A program made the translations under genes and the position numbers. The notes below the pieces were generated by a model. That model saw only the letters and a list, made by a program, of their open reading frames with translations, searched no databases and was not told the origin of the DNA. Of a stretch of 49,666 nucleotides of DNA, positions 14,656 through 22,900 are shown in pieces. The stretch is from Lachnospiraceae bacterium (GTDB lineage Bacteria > Bacillota > Clostridia > Lachnospirales > Lachnospiraceae), in contig JAAUZJ010000020.1 of assembly GCA_014804695.1 (NCBI GenBank), forward strand, positions 1 to 49,666. Reading direction: 5' to 3'. The number at the start of each line of letters is the position of its first letter. Position 1 is the stretch's first letter.

Positions 14656-15699
14656 ATGGCAGGAATAATTGAAGTTAAACACCTTACCAAGGTATTTACA
14701 ACCAAGGATGCCGAGGTTGAGGCACTGCAGGGGATTGACCTATCCATACAGAAGGGTGATATCTACGGTATTATAGGAATGTCCGGAGCCGGAAAAAGTA
14801 CATTAGTCCGTTGCCTGAATTTTTTGGAACGGCCGACTGAGGGAACCGTAGAGATAGAAGGCAGGGATCTGGGTCAGATGTTGGATAAAGAGCTGCGTAA
14901 GCAGAGAAGTGAAATCGCTATGATTTTCCAGCATTTCAATCTATTAATGCAGAAGAATGTTATAGATAACATCTGTTTTCCTTTGACAATTGCAGGGGCA
15001 AAGAAGAAGGATGCCAGAAAAAGGGCTAAAGAACTTCTTGAGATAGTGGGCTTGTCGGATAAGGCGAAAGCTTATCCCGCCCAGTTGTCCGGAGGTCAAA
15101 AGCAGCGTGTGGCAATAGCGAGGGCACTTGCAGGAAATCCCAAGATTTTGTTGTGTGATGAAGCTACCAGTGCATTGGATCCACAGACTACACAGTCAAT
15201 TTTGTCATTGTTAAAGGAAATAAATGAAAAATATGGAATAACGATTGTTATCATAACTCATGAAATGGCCGTTGTCAGAGAGGTTTGTTCCCATGTTGCA
15301 ATCATAAGCAAGGGGCATTTGGTAGAACAGGGCAGGGTTTTTGAGATCTTCAGCCATCCTAAGACACAGGCGGCCAAGGAATTGATAGTCAAGGGACGCG
15401 ATGATGCCGGAGAAAAGCCTGAGAACCATCAGAGGGATCTAATGAAAGGTAAGAGCTGCATACGTATTGTCTTTTCAAAGAATTCTTCATTCGAACCGGT
15501 TATTGCCAATATGGTACTTAAGTTTGAACAGCCGGTCAACATCCTGAAGGCGGATACAATGAATGTGGAAGGGATAGCCAGAGGGGAAATGGTTTTACAG
15601 CTTCCGGAAGATGAGGATATGCAAAAGGAAATGAAAGACTATCTGAAAGAGAGAGGTCTTGAGGTAGAGGAGGCAGAAGGATATGGATATGTGGACTAG
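14656..15699 (+). CDS. metN: Methionine ABC transporter ATP-binding protein
   Basis: Energises import of methionine or related sulfur amino acids on the inner face of the membrane. The ATG at 14656, ten bases after GGGAG, gives MAGIIEVKHLTKVF and 347 residues; an in-frame ATG at 14599 lies inside the terminator and is rejected. Walker A is GMSGAGKST, the Q-loop is MIFQHFNLL, the signature is LSGGQKQRVAIARAL, Walker B is ILLCDEATSALD and the H-loop His is in IITHEM. Residues of about 270-345 are the NIL domain (SCIRIVFSKNSSFEPVIANM and onward), which in MetN binds substrate for trans-inhibition. It overlaps metI by 17 bases. Confidence 0.93.
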   Translation: MAGIIEVKHLTKVFTTKDAEVEALQGIDLSIQKGDIYGIIGMSGAGKSTLVRCLNFLERPTEGTVEIEGRDLGQMLDKELRKQRSEIAMIFQHFNLLMQKNVIDNICFPLTIAGAKKKDARKRAKELLEIVGLSDKAKAYPAQLSGGQKQRVAIARALAGNPKILLCDEATSALDPQTTQSILSLLKEINEKYGITIVIITHEMAVVREVCSHVAIISKGHLVEQGRVFEIFSHPKTQAAKELIVKGRDDAGEKPENHQRDLMKGKSCIRIVFSKNSSFEPVIANMVLKFEQPVNILKADTMNVEGIARGEMVLQLPEDEDMQKEMKDYLKERGLEVEEAEGYGYVD

Positions 15700-16351
15700 G
15701 GAAGTTAATATGATGATACTGGAAGGTATCCGGGATACTTTATATATGACACTGGCCTCTACTTTGTTTGGATACATACTTGGACTACCTATGGGAATTA
15801 CCCTTGCTGTAACCGATAAGAACGGGATACGTCCAAATGCGGTAATATATAAAATACTTGATGTAATTGCAAATATAGTCCGTAGTATACCGTTTTTGAT
15901 ACTTTTAATCCTGCTTATTCCTTTTACCAGATTACTAGTGGGAAAAAGCTATGGCTCTACGGCTACTATCGTACCCCTGACTATTGCGGCAGCGCCGTTT
16001 ATAGCCCGTATGATAGAATCCTCTTTGAATGAAGTGGATAAGGGCGTGATCGAGGCGGCACAGAGTATGGGAGCTGGCAATTTTACAATTATATGGAAGG
16101 TTATGCTTGTAGAGGCGAGGACGTCACTTATTTCAGGCGCAACAATAGCTATCGGAACCATCCTTGGATATTCCGCTATGGCAGGTACAGTTGGTGGCGG
16201 TGGACTTGGTGATATTGCAGTCCGCTATGGCTACTATAGATATGAGCAGGGGATCATGATCGTTACGGTTGTGCTGCTGATATTGTTAGTGCAGATATTC
16301 CAGACTGTGGGGATGATGATTGCGAATAGATTAGATAGAAGAAGAGTGTAA
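15683..16351 (+). CDS. metI: Methionine ABC transporter permease
   Basis: A 222-residue inner-membrane permease with about five transmembrane segments. The EAA coupling loop reads EAAQSMGAGNFTIIWKVML, followed by the MetI-typical SAMAGTVGGGGLGDIAVRYGY. The start codon at 15683 is nine bases after AGAGGAGG and lies inside metN, so translation is coupled. Length equals the usual 217-225 residues. Confidence 0.93.
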   Translation: MDMWTREVNMMILEGIRDTLYMTLASTLFGYILGLPMGITLAVTDKNGIRPNAVIYKILDVIANIVRSIPFLILLILLIPFTRLLVGKSYGSTATIVPLTIAAAPFIARMIESSLNEVDKGVIEAAQSMGAGNFTIIWKVMLVEARTSLISGATIAIGTILGYSAMAGTVGGGGLGDIAVRYGYYRYEQGIMIVTVVLLILLVQIFQTVGMMIANRLDRRRV

Positions 16352-16446
16352 ATTGAAAAATATTAATATGCTATATTAGGAAGCGAAAGTTTCTTGAAAT
16401 AGAAAAAATTACTACGGATATCGTAGGAAACAGGAGGAGAAGAATT

Positions 16447-17382
16447 ATGAAAAAAAGATTAATTGCAACTTTATTGGCAACAGTTTTAACGGTTGGAGCG
16501 TTGACCGGATGCGGAAACGATTCGACATCAACATCTGATGCAACAAATTCAGCAGCAGGAACGGACACAGCAGCAACAGATGCAGGAACAGGAGATACTG
16601 CTGCGGCAGATAATACCGAAGCGCCTGCTGATAACACAGAGGTTGAATCTAAGGGAACAATTACAGTTGCGGCATCAGCAACACCTCATGCCGAGATTCT
16701 TGAAGAGGCTAAGACAATTCTTGCAGAGCAGGGCTGGGATTTGGAAGTTACGGTATTTAATGACTATGTACAGCCTAACCTCGTAGTAGAGAGCGGTGAG
16801 TTTGATGCTAACTATTTCCAGCACATACCTTATCTGGATCAGTTTAATGTTGAGAATGATACACACCTTGTAAATGCAGGCGGTATCCACTATGAGCCAT
16901 TTGGTATTTATCCGGGAACCAAGTCAGACTTAAGCGAACTTGCAGCTGGTGATACTATAGCAGTACCTAATGATACTACCAATGAAGCAAGAGCTCTGCT
17001 TTTATTACAGGATAATGGCATTATTACATTAAAAGACGGAGTTGGTCTTGAGGCTACGGTTAATGACATTGCAGAGAATCCTAATGATATTGAGATACTT
17101 GAGTTAGAAGCAGCACAGGTGTCCAGAGTAGTACAGGAAGTAGCTTTTGTAGTCCTTAACGGAAACTATGCATTAGAGGCTGGCTTCTCAGTAGGAAATG
17201 ATTCTGTTGCATACGAGCAGTCTGATTCTGAGGCAGCACAGACTTATGTAAACGTAATTGCCGTAAAAGAAGGTAATGAGAACAATGAAGCAATTACGGC
17301 CTTGGTAGATGTGCTTAAATCTGACGAGATTACTGATTTTATTAACAACACATATGATGGAGCGGTTATTCCGTTTAACTAA
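16447..17382 (+). CDS. metQ: Methionine-binding lipoprotein (NLPA family)
   Basis: The extracellular, lipid-anchored binding protein of the metNIQ importer. The lipoprotein signal ends in VGALTGC (Cys22). A low-complexity Ser/Thr/Ala/Asp linker of about 50 residues follows. The NLPA fold begins at about residue 70 (GTITVAASATPHAEILEEAK), with the typical ANYFQHIPYLDQFN and VPNDTTNEARALLLLQ segments. 311 residues; the ATG follows AGGAGGAG. The 95-base gap after metI contains a small hairpin (CTACG/CGTAG, 16412-16426), possibly a processing site that favours the binding protein. A strong terminator ends the operon. Confidence 0.93.
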   Translation: MKKRLIATLLATVLTVGALTGCGNDSTSTSDATNSAAGTDTAATDAGTGDTAAADNTEAPADNTEVESKGTITVAASATPHAEILEEAKTILAEQGWDLEVTVFNDYVQPNLVVESGEFDANYFQHIPYLDQFNVENDTHLVNAGGIHYEPFGIYPGTKSDLSELAAGDTIAVPNDTTNEARALLLLQDNGIITLKDGVGLEATVNDIAENPNDIEILELEAAQVSRVVQEVAFVVLNGNYALEAGFSVGNDSVAYEQSDSEAAQTYVNVIAVKEGNENNEAITALVDVLKSDEITDFINNTYDGAVIPFN

Positions 17383-17411
17383 GAGATATGTGGGTATATT
17401 GAATGAATTAG

Positions 17412-17453
17412 TTGGGGCCCCGCCGGCGCAGCCGGTGATGGGGCCCCTTTTTT
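17412..17453 (+). terminator. metNIQ terminator
   Basis: GGGGCCCC at 17414-17421 and again at 17440-17447 (self-complementary arms), with GCCGG/CCGG pairing inside and six T after the stem. It lies between convergent metQ and ribU. The T-tract is only on the plus-strand side. Confidence 0.85.
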
Positions 17454-17457
17454 ATCT

Positions 17458-18021
17458 TCATTTTTCTGAATTAGTCTTAGCGTCAATCAGATTTAAGCGG
17501 CGCAAAGCAGTAATAACAGGTTTATATAAAAGCATTGTTATTGCTGCATTTAATCCGCCTTTAATTAAATTAAACGGTAAAAATACCGGAATTAGCATGC
17601 CTGCAATAATATCTCTTGGATAACCCATATAAATTGGAGTGATCAGATAATTCCAAACCATCATTACTGAGGCCTGACAGGCTAAACCGCAGAAAAGCCC
17701 AAGCATGGCATCGGACAGCTTATGTTTCTTTTTATAGATAAATGCGGCAGTACATGCAAATGAACAGCTTGAAATAATATTCATAATGCAACCTAAAATT
17801 CCCGTTCCGCTAATCGTAAACATTTGTATTACGGAAACAGTCATGGTTATCACTAATGAGGTAATCGGTCCAAAGATCAATCCTCCGATTGCTATAATAA
17901 CATCTTTGGGATCGTACTTTAAAAAGAGTACAAGCGGGATGCGGCCGACGATCACTGCGGCATAAGCGAGAGCGCATAGCATGGCTATTGTTGTGAGTTT
18001 CTTTGTTTTACTGATATTCAT
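17458..18021 (-). CDS. ribU: Riboflavin ECF transporter S component
   Basis: Substrate-binding membrane subunit of an energy-coupling-factor importer for riboflavin. 187 residues, about six hydrophobic segments. The RibU-like stretches are YDPKDVIIAIGGLIFGP, the central GILGCIMNIISSCSFACTAA and WNYLITPIYMGYPRD, followed by FLPFNLIKGGLNA. Start: ATG seven bases after AAGGAGG. The FMN riboswitch upstream strongly supports the substrate. The ATPase and T subunits (EcfA/EcfT) are not in the window; in this group they are shared and encoded elsewhere. Confidence 0.93.
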   Translation of the reverse strand: MNISKTKKLTTIAMLCALAYAAVIVGRIPLVLFLKYDPKDVIIAIGGLIFGPITSLVITMTVSVIQMFTISGTGILGCIMNIISSCSFACTAAFIYKKKHKLSDAMLGLFCGLACQASVMMVWNYLITPIYMGYPRDIIAGMLIPVFLPFNLIKGGLNAAITMLLYKPVITALRRLNLIDAKTNSEK

Positions 18022-18037
18022 ATGAATACCTCCTTAT

Positions 18038-18083
18038 AAAAAAATTAACACTTGAAAGTATCGGAATGCCTTTCAGGTGTTAA
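18038..18083 (-). terminator. Terminator of the ribU riboswitch leader
   Basis: On the minus strand TTAACACCTGAAA and TTTCAAGTGTTAA form a stem with one mismatch, followed by seven T and then the ribU AAGGAGG site. A second hairpin (GGACAGC/GCTGTCC, 18089-18115) followed by a T-rich stretch lies just upstream in the leader and could be an additional terminator. Confidence 0.7.
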
Positions 18084-18202
18084 AATAAAGGACAGCACAC
18101 ATTGCGGGCTGTCCTAATATTTATTGGAGGTGTATTGTAAATGTCAACAGTGCAGTTTGACAAAAAGAGTGCAAAATCATAGCAGAATTATTCTGACTAT
18201 TT

Positions 18203-18318
18203 CAATACACCTTCTTTAATCCGGACTATACCGTCGGTTTTGGAATTTCACCAAACCTCGCGCTTTCGCGCCCGCGGACTGTGACCGCCGATCGGGAATT
18301 TCACCCTGCCCTGAAGAC
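18203..18318 (-). ncRNA. FMN riboswitch (RFN element)
   Basis: Reading the minus strand from 18318, conserved RFN blocks appear in order: CTTCAGGGCAGGGTGAAATT, CCCGATCGGCGGT, AGTCCGCGGGCGCG, TTTGGTGAAATTCCAAAACC, GACGGTATAGTCCGGAT and the closing GAAGG. This is an essentially complete FMN aptamer. P1 is formed by CTTC and GAAG. The 3' strand runs into AGGTGTATTG (18203-18212), which is perfectly complementary to CAATACACCT at 18128-18137, a likely part of the expression platform. High FMN should favour termination before ribU. Confidence 0.95.
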
Positions 18319-18344
18319 ATTACTGATATTCAATTGTTTATAAG

Positions 18345-18372
18345 ATTATAGCATTTTAGAATGAAAAGTCAA
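18345..18372 (-). promoter_or_regulatory. ribU promoter
   Basis: On the minus strand TTGACT (18372-18367), a 16-bp spacer and a perfect TATAAT (18350-18345). It is about 27 bases upstream of the FMN aptamer. Confidence 0.7.
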
Positions 18373-18419
18373 TATTCTGTTTTTGAATTGATAAAAACTT
18401 AAAGAACAGAGAAAATATA

Positions 18420-18448
18420 TTGCTGTTGTATTTGCGTTTTTGTATAAT
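18420..18448 (+). promoter_or_regulatory. Promoter of the DUF3791/DUF3990 island
   Basis: TTGCTG (18420-18425) and TATAAT (18443-18448), spaced 17 bp. The predicted start site (about 18455) falls inside the antitoxin-like frame. The transcript would therefore lack any start codon upstream of it, in line with that gene being broken. Confidence 0.5.
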
Positions 18449-18625
18449 AAAAATAATATAGGATCAGATGTAAAAGAACAGGCGGAAAAAATTTTATCCA
18501 CCCTTGGGATTCCGGCATCCAATGCAATAAATATGTTTTATAAACAGATTATTTTGAACAGGGGAGTCCCATTTGAAGTGAAAATACCGACGTCAAGACC
18601 TGTCGATGTGACAGGATTGATGTAA
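18440..18625 (+). pseudogene. RelB/DinJ-type antitoxin, 5' end missing
   Basis: The frame reads SDVKEQAEKILSTLGIPASN, then AINMFYKQIILNRGVPFEVK and IPTSRP. This is the ribbon-helix-helix and following helices of RelB/DinJ antitoxins (consensus RVDSDLKKQAE, LGLxxSxAINMFxxQ, GIPFEI). The N-terminal strand (xTNVNIRVD) that contacts DNA is replaced by unrelated codons, with no ATG and no ribosome binding site. The only possible start is a TTG at 18440, which overlaps the -10 box. The partner RelE/YafQ toxin is not next to it. It is probably a decayed antitoxin. Confidence 0.6.
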
Positions 18626-18645
18626 GAGGAGTGTATGAGTATATT

Positions 18646-18867
18646 ATGAGCGAAGAAAGAAAAAAAATAAATTATACGGTTGCATGTATAAGTGAATTTG
18701 CGCATAGGCATAATCTGACAATTAAAGAAGCGTTTCAGTTCCTTTTTGAGTATAAGGCAATAGAGTTTTTAAAAGAAAATTATGATATTGAGCATACTTT
18801 GTCTTTTGATGATGCTATTGATGATATGCTGATGATTTGTGAAAAGAATGGGGGAGTGTTGGCATGA
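18646..18867 (+). CDS. DUF3791-like small protein
   Basis: A helical protein of 73 residues if it starts at the ATG at 18646; AGAGGAG lies 14 bases upstream. A GTG at 18631 is in frame but sits within that site. It shows the layout of DUF3791 proteins: a first helix (INYTVACISEFAHRHNLTIKEA), an FQFLFEYKAIEFLKENYDI segment and a C-terminal acidic helix. Function is unknown. It overlaps the DUF3990 gene by four bases (ATGA), and the two families tend to occur together, which suggests a paired role such as toxin and antidote (inference). Confidence 0.65.
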   Translation: MSEERKKINYTVACISEFAHRHNLTIKEAFQFLFEYKAIEFLKENYDIEHTLSFDDAIDDMLMICEKNGGVLA

Positions 18868-19373
18868 TGTTATATCACGGAACCAATCTTGATATACAGT
18901 CAATTAATTTGGCGCTGTGTCGTCCTTATAAAGATTTTGGCAAAGGCTTTTATACTACGGAGATATTGGGGCAGGCACAGAAAATGGCAAAGCGAGTTGT
19001 AAGAATTTTCGGTGGGACACCAATTGTAAATGTTTATGAGGTTGCAGACGATTTTATGGAAAGTAGTGATTTGAATACAATAAACTTTGGAAATGTTCCG
19101 TCGGAAAAATGGGCGGTGTTTGTAATGAACAACCGAAACAGATTTTTTACGGATTCTGATAGTCGGGATTGTAATATCGATTGTAAATATGATATTGTAT
19201 CCGGTCCGATTGCAGATGATGATATGGCTGTGCTTTTTCGACAATATCAAAATAATTTGATTTCACTTGAAGCTTTAATAAATGGAATGACATTTCAGTC
19301 TGCTACTAGTCAGTACTCATTCCATACGGAAAAGGCTGTAAAAATCTTAGAGAAAGTTGGTGTTTTATCATGA
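18864..19373 (+). CDS. DUF3990 protein, possible ADP-ribosyltransferase-fold toxin
   Basis: A 169-residue soluble protein. It starts MMLYHGTNLDIQS and has KDFGKGFYTTEILGQAQKMAKR at about 24-45. The YHGT plus GKGFYTT plus A-x-x-A helix pattern is what ADP-ribosyltransferase-like folds show for the first NAD-contacting His and the Tyr region, and is characteristic of DUF3990. The rest (VNVYEV, then NRNRFF and DIVSGPIADDDM) is typical of the family. It is translationally coupled on both sides to small helical proteins. No catalytic activity has been assigned to the family to my knowledge; the toxin reading is inference from fold-like motifs and context. Confidence 0.65.
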   Translation: MMLYHGTNLDIQSINLALCRPYKDFGKGFYTTEILGQAQKMAKRVVRIFGGTPIVNVYEVADDFMESSDLNTINFGNVPSEKWAVFVMNNRNRFFTDSDSRDCNIDCKYDIVSGPIADDDMAVLFRQYQNNLISLEALINGMTFQSATSQYSFHTEKAVKILEKVGVLS

Positions 19374-19600
19374 CAAAACAGGAGCAGCTAATGGAGTATA
19401 ATATTCAGGATGTTATTGAATATATAGTTATGGATTTGAGAATTGAGTATGATAAAGCGATGCAGCTTTTTTATAACTCACAAACCTTTGATAAGCTCAC
19501 AGATATTGAGACAGGATTATATCTTGAAAGTTCTGCATATGTTTATGGTATTTTTCAAGATGAAAGGAACTTTGGAAATCTTATTCAAGCGGAGATATAG
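19370..19600 (+). CDS. Second DUF3791-like small protein
   Basis: A 76-residue acidic helical protein whose ATG overlaps the DUF3990 stop (ATGA). Its sequence (IQDVIEYIVMDLRIEYDKAM, then QLFYNSQTFDKLTDIETGLY) follows the same helix, FxxS, short helix pattern as DUF3791 proteins: a membrane-free helical bundle with IEYIVxDLxxEYDKAMxLFYNS. Placed directly downstream of the DUF3990 gene, it is the best candidate antidote or partner. Family call is by pattern only. Confidence 0.55.
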   Translation: MTKQEQLMEYNIQDVIEYIVMDLRIEYDKAMQLFYNSQTFDKLTDIETGLYLESSAYVYGIFQDERNFGNLIQAEI

Positions 19601-19611
19601 GAATATAAAAC

Positions 19612-19773
19612 ATGACTACAAAACAAGAACCCGAAAATCTATTTTTTCTAAAAAGCTACGACTTAATGAAGCTTGGTCAGGCAATTGAGCATGGAAACTG
19701 GCAGGTGGCGGCTATGACATCACAGCGTGTGCAAAAGGCAGCTCACAAATATCAGGCAGTGCATCATGCATAA
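19612..19773 (+). CDS. Small hypothetical protein (53 aa)
   Basis: The ATG at 19612 opens 53 codons (MTTKQEPENLFFLKSYDLMK, then LGQAIEHGNWQVAAMTSQRV). It is predicted to be helical. There is no strong Shine-Dalgarno sequence. Its end overlaps a second frame (19766-19882) that continues in a similar helical style, so a single frameshifted gene of about 85-90 codons is possible. I do not recognise either part. Confidence 0.35.
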   Translation: MTTKQEPENLFFLKSYDLMKLGQAIEHGNWQVAAMTSQRVQKAAHKYQAVHHA

Positions 19774-19882
19774 GCAGGGGAAGGCCGTTAAAGATATATT
19801 GGCGCTTATGGTGGCTAGGAGGGCACAGATATTAAATGAAATAGAAAAAGGTCGCAACGCACAAGAGAACCACGAGGCATAG
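19766..19882 (+). CDS. Small hypothetical ORF, perhaps the frameshifted tail of the previous one
   Basis: 38 codons from an ATG that overlaps the previous stop (ATGCATAA). The product MHKQGKAVKDILALMVARRA continues QILNEIEKGRNAQENHEA and is helical and charged. It is either a coupled microprotein or the +1-frame remainder of the preceding gene. It ends 25 bases before addB. Confidence 0.3.
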   Translation: MHKQGKAVKDILALMVARRAQILNEIEKGRNAQENHEA

Positions 19883-19906
19883 ACTAGGCAAGAATGGGGG
19901 ATTAAT

Positions 19907-22900
19907 ATGGCGCTTCAATTTTATTTTGGTGGCTCAGGGTCAGGAAAGAGCAGAAAACTTCATGAGTACATAATATCAGAGTCACTTAAAGAACCAGACT
20001 GCAGCTTTTTGTTGATCGTGCCGGACCAGTTTACTATGCAGACTCAGATGGATTTGGTATTGGAACATCCCAATAAGGGGATTATGAATATTGACGTCTT
20101 GAGTTTTGGGCGGTTGACGCATAGAATTCTGGAGGAAGTGGGCGGCAGCGACAAAACTATCTTAGATGACACCGGAAAAAGCCTTATTCTGCGTAAGATT
20201 GCACAAAAGGAGCAGGAGGGGCTGCATGTTATCGGTAGGCATCTTCATAAGATCGGGTATATACACGAGGTGAAGTCAGCGATTTCGGAATTTATGCAGT
20301 ATGGCATCGGAACGGAGCAGCTTGCCCAGATTGCGGAGAGTGCCGGAAAAAGGGGGGCGCTTTATTATAAATTAAAGGATTTGGAGTTGCTATATAGTAG
20401 CTTTTTGTCTTATATACAGGAAAAATATATTACAACAGAGGAGACGTTAGACAGTTTAAGGGAGGCGCTTCCTAAGTCTGAACTTATTAAGAACTGTGTC
20501 ATTGCTTTCGATGGCTTTACCGGTTTTACGCCCATACAGAACCTTGTTATTCAGGAACTTATGCGGTTGACTAAACGAGTCATTGTAACAATAACATTAG
20601 ATGCAGGTGAGAATCCATATATCATGGACGGAGAGCAGAAACTTTTTCATTTAAGTAAGAAAACCATTGCAGATTTGAAAAAATTAGGGGAAGAGGTGGG
20701 GACAGAGCTGATTCCCTCAATGATATGTCAGGATAAAATAAACGGAACCCTGCCAAGATTTACTGATTCTCCTGAGCTTGCCCACTTAGAGCAGAGTTTG
20801 TTTAGATATCCGGTGAAGGCTTATCTTGACAAACCGGAGCATATCCACTTGTTTGAAGCCTCAACGCCTAAAGAAGAGGTCAGACAAGTTTGTATTGAAA
20901 TACATAGATTATTGGAAAAAGAGAAAATAGATAGGGCAGATAAAACAGAGAAGGCAGATAAAGCAGAAAGCATTAATCAGGATGGCCTTCATTACCGCGA
21001 TATAGCCGTAGTGACCGGAAGTATGGAAACCTACGAAAATGATATAGCAGAGGAATTTGCCAAATTCGGCATTCCGGTTTATATGGATAAGACAAGGGGG
21101 ATTTTGTACAATCCTTTTACTGAGTATATACGCAGTGCATTGCAGATTGTGCTTCAGGATTTCAGCAGGGAAGCGGTCTTTCATTATCTGCGGACGGGGC
21201 TTAGCGGCTTTGAGCGTACAGAGATTGACAGGCTGGAGAATTATGTGCGCAGATTCGGCATACGAGGTAAGAAGCGGTGGAGCGAGCTGTTTGTATATAA
21301 GGAGGAAGACGGTGAGGCGGGGATTGCCCTGCTTGCCGATTATAACCGACTTAGGGAAGGGCTTATGGAACAGCTTTCCCCCTTGCTTGGGAAGTTTCGG
21401 ACGGTTGGTGAGCTTGTCCGTGCATTGTATGATTTTCTGGTTAAAAATGAGTTACAGCAAAAGCTCGTCCGGTATGAGAAAAAGTTTGAGGCCGAGGGCG
21501 ATTTGACGAGAGCAAACGAATACGGCCAGATTTATGCACTTGTTATTGATTTACTTGACCAGATAGAGGTGCTTTTACGCGAAGAGGAAATGGAGCTTCA
21601 GGAATTTGCGGATATTCTTGATGCAGGATTTGCCGAAATTTCGGTAGGAACTATTCCACAAAACGTAGATAGAATTGTGGTTGGCGACATTGAAAGAACC
21701 CGCCTCAAGCAGGTAAAAGTCTTGTTTTTCTTAGGAATAAATGATGGCAACATTCCTAAAGACGGGAGCAGTGGAGGAATTATTTCGGATATTGACAGGG
21801 AATTTTTAAAAGATGCAGGCTGGGAACTTGCGCCTACGCCGAGGCAGCAGATGTATATTCAGAGGCTTTACCTATATCTTAATATGACCAAGCCCTCTAA
21901 GGTACTGTATCTGTCTTACGTCAAAGTCGGAAACGACGGTAAAAGCAAGCGTCCCGCATATTTGATCGATACGGTCAAAAACCTTTTCCCGGAGCTTGAG
22001 TGTCAGTGCCCGGAGAATCTTTCGGTGGAAGAGCAGCTGGCAAACGGTGAGGACGGCATCAGGTTTTTTACGGATTTACTGCGTGAGTATGCGGCTGACA
22101 GGCTGGAGAGGGACGAAGAACGGAAATTGTTTACTTTTTACCATAGTTATAATCGAAATTCCGTATATAAAGAGAGGGTTGACCGGTTGATTGATACGGC
22201 GTTTTACAGATATAAAGACAGCCCGCTTTCCAAGCAGATAACTAAGCTGTTATATGGAAGCATCCTGCAAAACAGCGTCAGCCGTCTGGAGAAGTATGCG
22301 GCTTGCGCCTATGCGCACTTTCTTCAGTATGGCCTGGCTTTAAATGAGCGAAAAGAATATGCTTTTGAAAATGTGGATATGGGAAATGTATTTCATGGAG
22401 TGTTGGAACTTTTTGCGGATAAACTTACGTGCAGCGACTACACCTGGTTTGATTTTCCAAAGGAAGCCGGAGAGCAGATGCTTAATGAGGCAATAGAAGA
22501 ATATGCGGTAAATTACGGTGAGACAATTTTATACAGCAACGCCAGAAACCAGTATCTTCTTATGAGAATACGCCGGATTTTGAATCAGACGATACATACG
22601 CTTCAGGCTCAGTTAAGAAAGGGATCCTTTTTGCCGCAGCATTTTGAAATGTCCTTTTCAATGGCGGAAGAGTTAGACGCGGTTAATATTGCGCTTACCG
22701 GTGAGGAAAAAATGAAGCTTCGCGGAAGGATAGACCGGATCGACACCTGTATGGAAGATGATGTTGTGTATGTGAAAGTCATTGACTATAAGTCGGGTAG
22801 CAGGAAATTTGACCTAGCGGCGTTGTATTACGGGCTTCAGCTTCAACTTGTGGTATATATGAATGCAGCGATGGAGATAGAAAAAAGGCAGTACCCTGAT

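Noticed and set aside
18141..18182. 13-codon plus-strand frame behind GGAGG opposite the riboswitch leader
   Set aside because: The GGAGG and following bases are the complement of the riboswitch pairing element, so the site is explained by the minus-strand RNA.
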